A stretch of 64,000 bases of DNA from Streptomyces candidus (GTDB taxonomy: Bacteria; Actinomycetota; Actinomycetes; Streptomycetales; Streptomycetaceae), in NCBI RefSeq assembly GCF_014207445.1, contig NZ_JACHEM010000001.1, forward strand, positions 62,001 to 126,000, given 5' to 3'. The stretch's first letter is position 1. Every line of letters starts with the position of its first letter. Made by a program: the position numbers and the translations under genes. This document shows, in pieces, positions 15,908 to 25,188 of this stretch. The notes under the pieces were generated by a model. That model made no database searches and was not told the DNA's origin. It was given only the letters and a program-made list of their open reading frames with translations.

Positions 15908-17176
15908 TCAGGGCTCCATCAGACGGGCCAGCACGTCCACCGGATCGCCCCCCGCCGTTCCGGCGGGCCACCAGTCGTCAGCGCCGTCCGACTCGTAGCC
16001 GTACCAGAGGCCGTCGCGGCCGTAGCGGAGCTGGCAGCGGTCGGCGGTGAGGTGGTTGTGCCACGGGCGGAGGTCCGGGTGGCCGAGGGCGAGCAGGGTG
16101 GAGCGGGCCCGGTCGAAGGGTCCGGCGGGCGGGTCCCAGAGGCCGTCGAGCACCGACAGGGCGGTGGGGCCGCCCTGCCGCCACGCCGCGACGGCCTTGG
16201 CCAGGTCGGTGGGGGTGCGGCCGAGCGCGCGGGTGAGGGACGTGTAGAGGTGGCGGGTCGCGGCGGTGAGGCCCGAGCCGGGTTGGGCCGCGGCGATGCG
16301 CACCGCGTCCTGCCAGGCGGTGAGGCCGTCGATCGGGTCGGTGCCCGTGGTGAGGAACGCATGGGCGCGGGTCGCCGCGTCCGTCGCCAGGTGGTCGAGG
16401 GTGAGCGGGTCGGGGGCGTCGCGGGTGTGCGGGTACGAGGGCGGGGTGCCGGGGTGCGGCGGGAGCGGGAGCGGATCGGGAAGCGTGCCGAGGGGGCCGT
16501 GGGCGAGGGCTTCGCGGGCCGGGAGCGCCGGGGTGGGTGCGGGTGCACGGGTGGCGGTCGCGGTGTGGGCGGCGTTGCGGCGGGTCAGGGCGTCGAGGAT
16601 CTCGCGCTCGTCGCGGCCGCGGAGGAGGAAGACGACGAAGGGGTCCTCGTCGAGGATGCGGGCCACCTGGTAGCAGAGGGCCGCCGCGTGCTTGCAGGGA
16701 CGGCCGGCGTCCGGGCAGGTGCAGCTGGGCAGCAGGTCGCCCGCCGTGGCGGGAAGCAGGGGCGTGCCGGAGAGGCGTGCGAGGGGATCGAGCAGGGCCT
16801 GCGGCATCGTCTTGGCGAGCAGCGCCTCCAGGTGCGCGGGGTCCTCGGCGGCGGCGTCCAGGAAGTCGTCCCAGTCCTCGTCGGCGAGGGTGCGCAGGCG
16901 GATGTCCGCACGGTACGGGCGGGCCCGGCTGCCGCGTATGTACGCCACGACCCGCCCCGGAGTGACCGTGATCGTGTCGACGTGCCCCGCGTCGGCGTAC
17001 GCCCGGCCGCGCGCGAGGCGGGCCGGGTCCAGGGAGAGCGCTTCGAGGGCCTCCACCCAGGCACGCCCCCACCAGGTGGTGGCCGGTCCGGTGGCCTCCG
17101 AGGTGGGTGGGAAAGTGCGGCGCCGGTCGGCCGCGGGTGCGCTCGCGGAGGCTCCGGACGCGCTGCGCGGCGTCAT
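15908..17176 (-). CDS. SWIM zinc-finger protein
   Basis: A 422-residue protein with a SWIM-type zinc site, CxCx(n)CxH, seen as SCTCPDAGRPCKHAAALCY at about residues 152-170. N-terminal to it is WWGRAWVEALEALSLDPARLARGRAYA, the conserved opening of the actinobacterial SWIM family. The C-terminal half is alanine/proline/threonine-rich with an helical block around ADAATRAHAFLTTG. SWIM domains bind DNA or proteins. The start ATG 17176 follows GGGAGGGAG. The gene lies just downstream of the SNF2 helicase gene on the same strand, with a 175-base spacer of 27-bp repeats. SWIM-protein and SNF2-ATPase genes are commonly adjacent in actinobacteria, so they may act together in chromatin remodelling or repair. 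Confidence 0.88.
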   Translation of the reverse strand: MTPRSASGASASAPAADRRRTFPPTSEATGPATTWWGRAWVEALEALSLDPARLARGRAYADAGHVDTITVTPGRVVAYIRGSRARPYRADIRLRTLADEDWDDFLDAAAEDPAHLEALLAKTMPQALLDPLARLSGTPLLPATAGDLLPSCTCPDAGRPCKHAAALCYQVARILDEDPFVVFLLRGRDEREILDALTRRNAAHTATATRAPAPTPALPAREALAHGPLGTLPDPLPLPPHPGTPPSYPHTRDAPDPLTLDHLATDAATRAHAFLTTGTDPIDGLTAWQDAVRIAAAQPGSGLTAATRHLYTSLTRALGRTPTDLAKAVAAWRQGGPTALSVLDGLWDPPAGPFDRARSTLLALGHPDLRPWHNHLTADRCQLRYGRDGLWYGYESDGADDWWPAGTAGGDPVDVLARLMEP

Positions 17177-17233
17177 GACTCCCTCCCGGGCGGAGCGCCG
17201 AACGGGGCGGGGCGGGCGGCAGCACCAGGACGG

Positions 17234-17314
17234 GCATGACACGCGGCGGCGTCGGAGTGGGCATGACGTACCGCGGCGTCGGCGCTGGCCTGACGCGGGG
17301 CGGCGTCGGGGCGG
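17234..17314. repeat. Three imperfect 27-bp tandem repeats
   Basis: Units begin at 17234, 17261 and 17288, each opening GCATGAC or GCCTGAC and sharing GCGGCGTCGG near the middle. The period of 27 is a multiple of three, so on the plus strand it would read as a nine-residue repeat (MTRGGVGVG-like). It occupies the spacer between the SNF2 stop and the SWIM start. There is no sign that it is translated on the minus strand. Confidence 0.7.
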
Positions 17315-17351
17315 GTGTGGCGTTGGGCGGGGCGAGGCACGGGACGGGGCG

Positions 17352-20249
17352 TCACGACGGCCTCCTGAGCGACACCAGGTCCGCGAGTTCGCGGTCGCTG
17401 AGTTCGGTGAGGGCGGCCTCGCCGGTGCCGAGGATCGCGTCCGCCAACGAGCGCTTCGCGGCGAGGAGTTCGGCGATGCGGTCCTCGACCGTGCCCTCCG
17501 CGATCAGGCGGTGGACCTGTACGGGCTGGGTCTGGCCGATGCGGTACGCGCGGTCCGTGGCCTGTTCCTCGACCGCCGGGTTCCACCAGCGGTCGAAGTG
17601 CACCACGTGCGCGGCGCGGGTGAGGTTGAGGCCGGTGCCCGCCGCCTTGAGGGACAGCAGGAACACCGGGACCTCACCGGACTGGAAGCGGTCGACCATT
17701 TCCTCGCGCTGCGCCACCGGTGTCCCTCCGTGCAGGAGTTGGGAGGGGATCGCGCGGGCGGTCAGGTGCTGGGACAGGAGGCGGGCCATGGACACGTACT
17801 GGGTGAAGATCAGTACGGAGTCCTCCTCGGCGAGGATCGTGTCGAGGAGTTCGTCGAGGAGGGCGAGCTTGCCCGAGCGGGCGGTGAGCCGGGCGGGGCC
17901 CTGCTTCGGCCCGCCCTCCTTCAGATACTGCGCGGGGTGGTTGCAGATCTGTTTGAGGGAGGTGAGCAGCTTCATGATCAGACCGCGTCGGGCGATGCCC
18001 TCGGACGCCTCGATCGCGGCCATCGTCTCGTTCACCGCCGCCTGGTAGAGCGCGGCCTGCTCGCGGGTGAGCGGGACGGGGTGGTCGGTCTCGGTCTTGG
18101 GCGGCAGCTCGGGGGCGATGCCGGGGTCGGACTTCTTGCGGCGCAGGAGGAAGGGGCGGACCAGCCGGGAGAGCCGTTCCACCGCTTCGGGGTCCTCGCC
18201 GCTCTCGACGGCGCGGGCGTGCCGGGCGCGGAAGGTGGTGAGCGGGCCGAGCAGGCCGGGGGTGGTCCAGTCGAGCAGGGCCCAGAGTTCGGAGAGGTTG
18301 TTCTCGACCGGGGTGCCGGTGAGGGCGATCCGGGCGGGGGCCGGGATCGTGCGCAGCGCCTTGGCGGTGGTGGAGCGGGGGTTCTTCAGGTGCTGGGCCT
18401 CGTCCGCGACGATCATTCCCCAGGTGTGCGTGGCGAGTTCGGGGGCGCTCGTGCGCATCGTGCCGTACGTGGTGAGGACGAAGCCGCCGTCGAGACCGGC
18501 CAGGTTGCGGCCGGTGCCGTGGAAGCGGCGGACCGCCACTCCGGGAGCGAACCGTTCGATCTCGCGCTGCCAGTTGCCGAGGAGGGAGGCGGGACAGACC
18601 ACGAGGGTGGGGGCGCTCCGCGCGCGCGAGGCCGTACCCGTACGGTGCAGGTGGAGGGCGATGACAGTGATGGTCTTGCCGAGACCCATGTCGTCGGCGA
18701 GACACCCGCCCAGGCCGAGCGATGTCATCAGGTCGAGCCAGGCCAGTCCGCGAAGCTGGTAGTCGCGCAGGGTGGCGTGCAACTCGGGCGGCTGTGGGAC
18801 GGTGTCCGCACCGCCACGGGCGAGCCGGTCGCGGAGGGCTGCCAGCGCCCCGGCCGGTACCGCCTCGACCTGCTCGCCGTCGATCTCCGCCGTGCCGGTG
18901 AGTGCGACGCCGAGCGCGTCGGCGGGGTCCAGCAGCCCCAACTGCCTTTTGCGGGCCTTGCGTACGAGAGCGGGGTCGACCACCACCCACTGGTCGCGCA
19001 GCCGCACCACCGGCCGGTGCTCCTCGACCAGTGCGTCCATCTCCGCCTCGGTGAGTTCCTCGCCGCCCACCGCGAGCTGCCAGCTGAACGCGAAGAGGTG
19101 GTCCGCCTCGAAGAAGGGTGTGCCGTCGGTGGCCGAGCCGGGTGCGGGGCGCACCACGGCGGTCGCGGTGAGCGTACGGGCCAGCTCGCGTGGCCAGTGG
19201 ACACTGACGCCTGCCGCCTCCAGCCGGTGCGCTGCGGGGCCCAGCAGGTCGTACAACTCGTCGTCGGACAGGGGAAGTACGTCGGGGACGGGCTGTTCCA
19301 GAAGGCGGGCGAGCGGCGGCCAGACGCGGGCCGCGCGGCGCAGCGCGAGAACGGTGTCGATACGGGCACGCGGGCCGAAGTGGTCGCCGCCCCCGCCGTC
19401 CCAGAGGTCCGCGACGTCGACGAGGTGGGTGGGGTCGGCGAGGCTGTGGACCTGGACGACGGCGGCGCCCGCGCGGCGTGCCCCGGCCTCGGTGTCCTCG
19501 TCGCGCGGGTCGAACAGGCTGTGCACGGGCAGGTCGAGCCGGAGTGAGACCCGCACCCCGGCGTCCGCGCCCGCCGCCACCTCGGCAGCCCATTCCCGCA
19601 GTTCCGGCAGGTGCTGGGCTGCACGCGCGGCGAAGGGGGCGCCAAAGGCGTAGGCCGCCGCCGGGGTGCGGGGCAGGGTGTCGGCGACGGCGTCGACGAA
19701 CGAGCGCACGAGGTGGACCGGGTTGGGGACGTGAAGGGGCTTGCGGTCAGGAACGGGGACCGCGTACCCCTCGGGTGGCATGGCGGCGGCGATGGCCCGC
19801 AGGTGGGCGATGTCGGCGGCGTCCGGCGGCCCGGCCCGCCAGGCGTCGTGACCCGTGGCCGTGAGTCCCGGCAGCAGCAGACCCCGCGCGACCAGGTGCA
19901 GGGCGTGCTGGGCCGCGGCGCCCCAGCAGCGGGCGGCAGGGTGCGCGGCGGGGTCGTGCCGGGCCGCGACGAGGAGCGGGAGCGCGTCCGCCAGGGCGAG
20001 GAGGCGGGCGGGGACCGTACGGGAGCGGGGGACGGAGCCGTGGAGGCGGACGACGGTGATCTCGTCGAGGGCGCCCCCGGTGCCGCCGGTCTCGCCGCTG
20101 CCGGCCGGGCCGGGAGCGGGCGGCTCCGGCAGGTCCGTCCCGTCGGGGGCCCAGAGGGCGATCCGCGCTTCCCTCGGCAGGGGTGCGGGGAGGTAGAGCG
20201 CGGCGATGTGCCGGGACAGTCGCAGGGGTGCGGTGAGTGCTGCGCCCAT
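17352..20249 (-). CDS. SNF2-family DEAD/DEAH-box helicase
   Basis: A 965-residue Swi2/Snf2 ATPase. About 500 N-terminal residues form the family's own poorly characterised region. Then come CLADDMGLGKTITVIALHLH (motif I, near residue 520), VVCPASLLGNWQREIERFAP, IVADEAQHLKNPRS (DEAQ box, near 615), ALTGTPVENNLSELWALLDW, and the C-terminal RecA domain with VLIFTQYVSMARLLSQHL, SLKAAGTGLNLTRA, HFDRWWNPAVEEQATDRAYR and IGQTQPVQVHRLI. All helicase motifs are intact. Such proteins translocate on double-stranded DNA. The start ATG 20249 has GGGAGG ten bases ahead; the open frame continues upstream to 20450 without homology. It precedes the SWIM gene. Confidence 0.93.
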   Translation of the reverse strand: MGAALTAPLRLSRHIAALYLPAPLPREARIALWAPDGTDLPEPPAPGPAGSGETGGTGGALDEITVVRLHGSVPRSRTVPARLLALADALPLLVAARHDPAAHPAARCWGAAAQHALHLVARGLLLPGLTATGHDAWRAGPPDAADIAHLRAIAAAMPPEGYAVPVPDRKPLHVPNPVHLVRSFVDAVADTLPRTPAAAYAFGAPFAARAAQHLPELREWAAEVAAGADAGVRVSLRLDLPVHSLFDPRDEDTEAGARRAGAAVVQVHSLADPTHLVDVADLWDGGGGDHFGPRARIDTVLALRRAARVWPPLARLLEQPVPDVLPLSDDELYDLLGPAAHRLEAAGVSVHWPRELARTLTATAVVRPAPGSATDGTPFFEADHLFAFSWQLAVGGEELTEAEMDALVEEHRPVVRLRDQWVVVDPALVRKARKRQLGLLDPADALGVALTGTAEIDGEQVEAVPAGALAALRDRLARGGADTVPQPPELHATLRDYQLRGLAWLDLMTSLGLGGCLADDMGLGKTITVIALHLHRTGTASRARSAPTLVVCPASLLGNWQREIERFAPGVAVRRFHGTGRNLAGLDGGFVLTTYGTMRTSAPELATHTWGMIVADEAQHLKNPRSTTAKALRTIPAPARIALTGTPVENNLSELWALLDWTTPGLLGPLTTFRARHARAVESGEDPEAVERLSRLVRPFLLRRKKSDPGIAPELPPKTETDHPVPLTREQAALYQAAVNETMAAIEASEGIARRGLIMKLLTSLKQICNHPAQYLKEGGPKQGPARLTARSGKLALLDELLDTILAEEDSVLIFTQYVSMARLLSQHLTARAIPSQLLHGGTPVAQREEMVDRFQSGEVPVFLLSLKAAGTGLNLTRAAHVVHFDRWWNPAVEEQATDRAYRIGQTQPVQVHRLIAEGTVEDRIAELLAAKRSLADAILGTGEAALTELSDRELADLVSLRRPS

Positions 20250-20410
20250 CGTGCCGTCGCCTCCCTTCCGGTCCGGATCTGCGCAGGTGGGCGCAGGGTT
20301 TCCGCGTGGACCTGTGAGTCTACGGGCGGGGTCTGACAGTCGGGGCGGCGGCGAAGGACGCCGGGCCTGCGGCAGAAACACCCGGACGCTGTCCGTGTCG
20401 ACGGGAGGCC

Positions 20411-21016
20411 TCAACTCCGCGGTGTCGCCCGTTCCTCCAGTTCCCGCCACACCTTCCGGACCTGGGGCTCCAGTGCCTCAAGCGGCCCGTCGTTGTCGAT
20501 CACCAGGTCGGCGACGGCGAGGCGCTGCTCGCGGGTGGCCTGCGCCGCCATCCGGCCGCGCGCATCGGCCTCGCTCGTCCCCCTCACCCGTACCAGCCGG
20601 TCCAGCTGGGTGTCGGGCGACGCGTCCACGACCACCACCAGGTCGTACAGCGGTGCGAGCCCGTTCTCCGTCAGCAGGGGCACGTCGTGCACGACGACGG
20701 CATCGGCCGGGGCCGCCCGCTCCAGTTCCGCCGAGCGGGCTCCGACCAACGGGTGCACGATCCCGTTGAGGATCTTCAGCTTCTCCGGGTCGGCGAAGAC
20801 GATGGCACCCAGCGCGGGCCGGTCCAGCGTGCCGTCCGCGGCGAGGACGCCCTCGCCGAACGCCGCCACCACGGCGTCGAGCCCGGGGGTTCCGGGCTCG
20901 ACGACCTCACGTGCGATCTTGTCCGCGTCGACGACGACCGCGCCGTACGACGCGAGCAGCCGCGACACCTCACTCTTGCCGGCGCCGATCCCGCCGGTCA
21001 GGCCTACTTTCAGCAT
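20411..21016 (-). CDS. coaE: Dephospho-CoA kinase
   Basis: A 201-residue enzyme of the last step of coenzyme A synthesis, ATP-dependent phosphorylation of the 3'-hydroxyl of dephospho-CoA. The P-loop [14 protein letters not shown] is at residues 5-18, followed by [19 protein letters not shown], the conserved HPLVGAR stretch and the lid region [21 protein letters not shown]. The start ATG 21016 (MLKVGLTGG) is the family start. It is 31 bases downstream of the PAC2 gene on the same strand, probably one transcript. The rpsA-coaE neighbourhood is conserved in actinobacteria. Confidence 0.96.
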   Translation of the reverse strand: MLKVGLTGGIGAGKSEVSRLLASYGAVVVDADKIAREVVEPGTPGLDAVVAAFGEGVLAADGTLDRPALGAIVFADPEKLKILNGIVHPLVGARSAELERAAPADAVVVHDVPLLTENGLAPLYDLVVVVDASPDTQLDRLVRVRGTSEADARGRMAAQATREQRLAVADLVIDNDGPLEALEPQVRKVWRELEERATPRS

Positions 21017-21047
21017 GACCGGAAGCCTAGGCCGCCCTCCGGGGCCC

Positions 21048-21986
21048 TCAGAGGTCGCCCTCCCGCTCGGCGAGGAACTTCTCGAATTCCAGGCCGATCT
21101 CCTCCGCCGAGGGCAGGTCCTTGGCCTCCGCGACGAGGCTGCCGCGCGTCTCCGCGCCTGCCACCGCGTCGTACTGGTGCTCAAGTCCCTGAACCAGTGC
21201 GACCAGTTCCTCGTCGCCCTCGCCGACCTGGCGGTCGATCTCGTCCTGGGTGCGCCGCGCCTCGGTGCGCAGTGCGTGCGCCACCGACGGCAGCACCAGC
21301 CCGGTCGCCGCGGTGATCGTCTCCAGGACGGTCAGCGCCGAGTCCGGATAGGCCGAGCGGGCCACGTAGTGCGGTACGTGGGCGGCGACGCCGAGCACGT
21401 CGTGCCCCGCCTCGGCGAGCCGGTACTCCACCAGCGACTCCGCCGACCCGGGCACCTGCGCCTCGTCGAAGGGGCTGCGGTGCCCCGGCACCAGGTCCGT
21501 GCGGTTGCCGTGCGGGGTGAGTCCGACCGGGCGGGTGTGCGGGACGCCCATGGGTATCCCGTGGAAGTTCACCGCCAGCCGCACTCCGAGCCGCTCCACG
21601 ATCTGGCGCACGGCGGCCGTGAACCGTTCCCACTCCACGTCCGGTTCCGGGCCCGAGAGCAGCAGGAACGGGGCGCCCGTGGCGTCCTGCACGAGATGCA
21701 CTTCGAGCGCGGGCGTCTCGTAGTCCGACCACCGGTCACGCTTGAAGGTGAGCAGCGGGCGGCGGGCCCGGTAGTCCACCAGCCTGTCGTGGTCGAAGCG
21801 CGCCACCACCTGGTGCGGCAGTGTGTCCAGGAGCTTCTCGACGATCTGGCCGCCGGTCTCCCCCGCGTCGATATAACCGTCGAAGTGGTAGAGCATGACC
21901 AGTCCGGCCGACTCCTGGGCCAGCGCCGTGTCGACGACGGCCAGCCCCTTCGGCTCCCATGCGTACAAACCCTGCGGATCAAGCAC
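21048..21986 (-). CDS. PAC2 family protein (proteasome-assembly-chaperone fold)
   Basis: A 312-residue actinobacterial PAC2-family protein. Typical stretches are [44 protein letters not shown], the central [19 protein letters not shown] and [10 protein letters not shown]-terminal helical region around [22 protein letters not shown] ends in [12 protein letters not shown]. In eukaryotes PAC2 helps 20S proteasome assembly; in actinobacteria the function is not established. I start at GTG 21986, with GAGGAGG 11 bases upstream; GTG 22013 is an in-frame alternative. It probably forms an operon with coaE, and a terminator separates it from rpsA. Confidence 0.88.
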   Translation of the reverse strand: MLDPQGLYAWEPKGLAVVDTALAQESAGLVMLYHFDGYIDAGETGGQIVEKLLDTLPHQVVARFDHDRLVDYRARRPLLTFKRDRWSDYETPALEVHLVQDATGAPFLLLSGPEPDVEWERFTAAVRQIVERLGVRLAVNFHGIPMGVPHTRPVGLTPHGNRTDLVPGHRSPFDEAQVPGSAESLVEYRLAEAGHDVLGVAAHVPHYVARSAYPDSALTVLETITAATGLVLPSVAHALRTEARRTQDEIDRQVGEGDEELVALVQGLEHQYDAVAGAETRGSLVAEAKDLPSAEEIGLEFEKFLAEREGDL

Positions 21987-22133
21987 GATTCCCGCTACCT
22001 CCTCGCGTTTCACAGAGAAGAACGTGCCCGGCGGCGCAGGCATTCCCGGGTGCCGCCCCCTCCCTCGTACGAGGGGCCGGCCAACGTGCGGGAACCGCGA
22101 ACAAGTTGTGCCGGCAAGCGGCGGAAATACGGC

Positions 22134-22165
22134 GAGGCCCGCTCCCCCGAAGGGGAACGGGCCTC
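22134..22165 (-). terminator. rpsA terminator hairpin
   Basis: Outer arms GAGGCCCG (22134-22141) and CGGGCCTC (22158-22165) pair perfectly, and inner CCCC/GGGG arms continue the stem over a small internal mismatch around a CGAA-type loop. It lies 79 bases after the rpsA stop on the minus strand and ahead of the PAC2 gene. Confidence 0.75.
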
Positions 22166-22243
22166 GCTGTTCAGCCTGTTCAGCTGCCTGCCGTCAACCC
22201 GGGAGGGGTCGGACGGCCACACGACCGGTGAGGGTCAGAGCAT

Positions 22244-23758
22244 TCAGCTCTGGCCGCCCGCCAGCTTCTCGCGCAGGGCGGCAAGGGCCTCGTCCGACGC
22301 CAGGGCGCCGGAGTTGTCGTCCGACTCCGAGGAGTACGAACCGCCCGAGATACCGGCGCCGGCGTTGCCACCGGTGGCGGCGGCCGGAGCGGCAGCGCCC
22401 TCGGCAGCGGCGGCCTCGTCGGCCTCGCGGGACTTGATGACCTGGGCCTGGTGCTGCTCGAAGCGCTGCTGCGCCTCGGCGTACTGACCCTCCCAAGCCT
22501 CACGCTGCGTCTCGAAGCCCTCGAGCCAGTCGTTCGTCTCGGGGTCGAAGCCCTCGGGGTAGATGTAGTTGCCCTGGTCGTCGTACGACGCGGCCATGCC
22601 GTAGAGGGTCGGGTCGAACTCGACCGAGGCCGGGTCGGAGCCGAAGGACTCGTTGGCCTGCTTCAGCGACAGCGAGATCCGGCGACGCTCGAGGTCGATG
22701 TCGATGACCTTGACGAAGATCTCGTCGTTGACCTGGACGACCTGCTCCGGGATCTCCACGTGGCGCTCGGCCAGCTCGGAGATGTGGACCAGGCCCTCGA
22801 TGCCCTCGTCGACGCGCACGAACGCACCGAACGGAACCAGCTTGGTGACCTTGCCGGGAACGACCTGGCCGATCTGGTGCGTACGGGCGAACTGCTGCCA
22901 CGGGTCTTCCTGCGTCGCCTTCAGCGACAGGGAGACACGCTCGCGGTCCATGTCGACGTCGAGAACCTCGACGGTGACTTCCTGGCCGACCTCGACAACC
23001 TCGGACGGGTGGTCGATGTGCTTCCAGGACAGCTCGGAGACGTGCACGAGACCGTCGACGCCACCCAGGTCCACGAAGGCACCGAAGTTGACGATCGAGG
23101 AAACGACGCCGGAGCGGACCTGACCCTTCTGCAGGGTCGTGAGGAACGTCTGGCGAACCTCGGACTGGGTCTGCTCGAGCCAGGCACGGCGGGACAGGAC
23201 CACGTTGTTGCGGTTCTTGTCCAGCTCGATGATCTTGGCTTCGAGCTCCTTGCCCACGTAGGGCTGGAGGTCGCGGACGCGGCGCATCTCGACGAGGGAG
23301 GCCGGCAGGAAGCCACGGAGGCCGATGTCGAGGATGAGACCACCCTTGACGACCTCGATGACGGTGCCGGTGACGATCCCGTCCTCTTCCTTGATCTTCT
23401 CGATCGTGCCCCAGGCGCGCTCGTACTGTGCGCGCTTCTTGGACAGGATGAGACGGCCTTCCTTGTCCTCCTTCTGGAGAACAAGAGCCTCGATCTCATC
23501 GCCCACGGCGACGACCTCGTTGGGGTCGACGTCGTGCTTGATGGAAAGCTCGCGGGACGGGATGACGCCTTCGGTCTTGTAACCGATGTCGAGCAGGACC
23601 TCGTCCCGGTCGACCTTCACGATGACGCCATCAACGATGTCGCCGTCGTTGAAGTACTTGATCGTCTCGTCGATCGCCGCGAGGAACGCGTCCGCGTCGC
23701 CGATGTCGTTGACCGCAACCTGCGGAGTGGTGGCGGTGGTCTCGGTGCTGCTCGTCAT
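22244..23758 (-). CDS. rpsA: 30S ribosomal protein S1
   Basis: A 504-residue S1 with four S1 (OB-fold) repeats. The first spans about residues 36-105 (FNDGDIVDGVIVKVDRDEV). The second contains GTVIEVVKGGLILDIG. The third contains RSGVVSSIVNFGAFVDLGGV and VHVSELSWKHIDHP, and the fourth GKVTKLVPFGAFVRV and VHISELAERHVEIPE. S1 binds mRNA leaders on the small subunit. The C-terminal tail is acidic, alanine/glycine-rich and serine-rich, as in other actinobacteria, which lack the six-repeat form. I start at ATG 23758 (MTSSTETTA); an upstream in-frame start at 23803 adds nothing conserved. There is no strong Shine-Dalgarno, consistent with S1 autoregulation in other bacteria, but that is inference here. 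Confidence 0.97.
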   Translation of the reverse strand: MTSSTETTATTPQVAVNDIGDADAFLAAIDETIKYFNDGDIVDGVIVKVDRDEVLLDIGYKTEGVIPSRELSIKHDVDPNEVVAVGDEIEALVLQKEDKEGRLILSKKRAQYERAWGTIEKIKEEDGIVTGTVIEVVKGGLILDIGLRGFLPASLVEMRRVRDLQPYVGKELEAKIIELDKNRNNVVLSRRAWLEQTQSEVRQTFLTTLQKGQVRSGVVSSIVNFGAFVDLGGVDGLVHVSELSWKHIDHPSEVVEVGQEVTVEVLDVDMDRERVSLSLKATQEDPWQQFARTHQIGQVVPGKVTKLVPFGAFVRVDEGIEGLVHISELAERHVEIPEQVVQVNDEIFVKVIDIDLERRRISLSLKQANESFGSDPASVEFDPTLYGMAASYDDQGNYIYPEGFDPETNDWLEGFETQREAWEGQYAEAQQRFEQHQAQVIKSREADEAAAAEGAAAPAAATGGNAGAGISGGSYSSESDDNSGALASDEALAALREKLAGGQS

Positions 23759-24150
23759 GTGGGAAAGGGCTCCGGTACGGACAGAAGTCGTAGGTAATGC
23801 CACGCCGTGAGCCTGTCGCTCTGCAGAAGCCGGACAGCCGAAGAGGCACCAAGCCGAAAACCCGCCGGGCGCCTCGAAACCGAGGAGACATACCTACAGA
23901 TGCGAGCGCGGCCTGCTAGGTCTGAGGCGCGCAGGCTCGCAGCGCAACTTGTAGCATACGGGGGCCGCCGGGCAGGGTCAATGCGCGAAGGCACCCACCC
24001 GGGGCGGAACGCCGCATTCCCGGCACAACTCCGGTGGGGCAGCGCCGCAATGGCCGCCCCGCCCGCCCTCGGCCACTCCCCGGCACAGTACCCGGGGAGG
24101 GTTCCGGGGAACCCCACTCAGACGATGCAGACGGGCGCGATGATCCAGCG
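23759..24150. promoter_or_regulatory. rpsA/methyltransferase divergent intergenic region with hairpins
   Basis: These 392 bases separate the divergent rpsA and methyltransferase genes and must hold both promoters. The part nearest rpsA (about 23800-23980) is comparatively AT-rich. Two palindromes stand side by side near the methyltransferase: CTCCCCGG (24076-24083) with CCGGGGAG (24092-24099), and GGGTTCC (24099-24105) with GGAACCC (24108-24114). They could act as a leader structure or operator. I see no gene here. Confidence 0.45.
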
Positions 24151-25035
24151 ATGAGCCATGAGGACGACGCTTTCGAGGCCCTCGACGTGTTCGGCGGACC
24201 GGAGGGCACCGCCGGCACCTCCGAGGGCGAGGACACCGAGCCGGAGGCCACCCGGCGCGCCGCGGGGGAGGCCGAGAGCAGCCGGGCCAGCCGGGGCTGG
24301 TGGGACCGCAACGCGGACGAGTACCAGCAGGACCACGGCACCTTCCTCGGCGACGACCGCTTCGTGTGGGGACCGGAGGGTCTCGACGAGGTGGAGGCGG
24401 AACTGCTGGGCCCCGTCGAGGACCTCAAGGGTCTCGACGTGCTGGAGATCGGCGCGGGCGCCGCGCAGTGCTCGCGCTGGCTGGCCGTCCAGGGCGCCAG
24501 GCCTGTCGCGGTGGACCTCTCGCACCGACAGCTCCAGCACGCCCTGCGGATCGGCGGCGGTGCGGACGGGGTGGGCCTGGTACAGGCCGACGCCGGAGTG
24601 CTGCCGTTCCGGGACGGCTCCTTCGACCTGGCGTGCTCCGCGTACGGGGCGGTGCCCTTCGTCGCGGACCCGGTGAAGGTGTTCCGCGAGGTGCGCCGGG
24701 TGCTGCGGCCGGGCGGTCGGTGGGTGTTCTCGGTGACGCACCCGATCCGCTGGGCGTTCCCGGACGAACCGGGCCCCGAGGGTCTGTCGGTCTCCGCCTC
24801 GTACTTCGACCGCACCCCTTACGTGGAGCAGGACGAGCAGGGGCGCGCGGTGTACGTGGAGCACCACCGCACGCTCGGCGACCGCGTCCGGGACGTGGTG
24901 GCGGGCGGGTTCCGGCTGGTCGACCTGGTGGAGCCGGAGTGGCCGGCGTGGAACAGCTCGGAGTGGGGCGGCTGGTCGCCGCTGCGCGGGAACCTGATCC
25001 CGGGGTCGGCGATCTTCGTCTGCGAGCGGGACTAG
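24151..25035 (+). CDS. Class I SAM-dependent methyltransferase
   Basis: A 294-residue methyltransferase. An acidic N-terminal extension of about 45 residues precedes SRGWWDRNADEYQQDHGTFLG. The SAM-binding motif I is DVLEIGAGAAQCSRWLA, followed by motif II (RPVAVDLSHRQLQHA), DAGVLPFRDGSFDLACSAYG and VRRVLRPGGRWVFSVTHP. This is the methyltransferase-11 layout. The substrate is unknown; homologues next to rpsA are common in actinobacteria. It starts at ATG 24151, with no clear Shine-Dalgarno. It is divergent from rpsA. Confidence 0.88.
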   Translation: MSHEDDAFEALDVFGGPEGTAGTSEGEDTEPEATRRAAGEAESSRASRGWWDRNADEYQQDHGTFLGDDRFVWGPEGLDEVEAELLGPVEDLKGLDVLEIGAGAAQCSRWLAVQGARPVAVDLSHRQLQHALRIGGGADGVGLVQADAGVLPFRDGSFDLACSAYGAVPFVADPVKVFREVRRVLRPGGRWVFSVTHPIRWAFPDEPGPEGLSVSASYFDRTPYVEQDEQGRAVYVEHHRTLGDRVRDVVAGGFRLVDLVEPEWPAWNSSEWGGWSPLRGNLIPGSAIFVCERD

Positions 25036-25188
25036 CGGTACGGCACTGGCCCGCGTGCCGGCGCGGCCCGCGGGGCACCGCCGTACCGGCCCGGGGCCGG
25101 TCCGCCGCCGCCCCCGGCACCCGTCGCGGTACGGACTCGGCACACGCTCCGGTACGGACCGGGGGCACGCGCGTACGAGACTGGGCGG

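Noticed and set aside
22451..23797. Long plus-strand open frame opposite rpsA
   Set aside because: It mirrors the S1 repeats on the other strand and has no start signals or conserved content.
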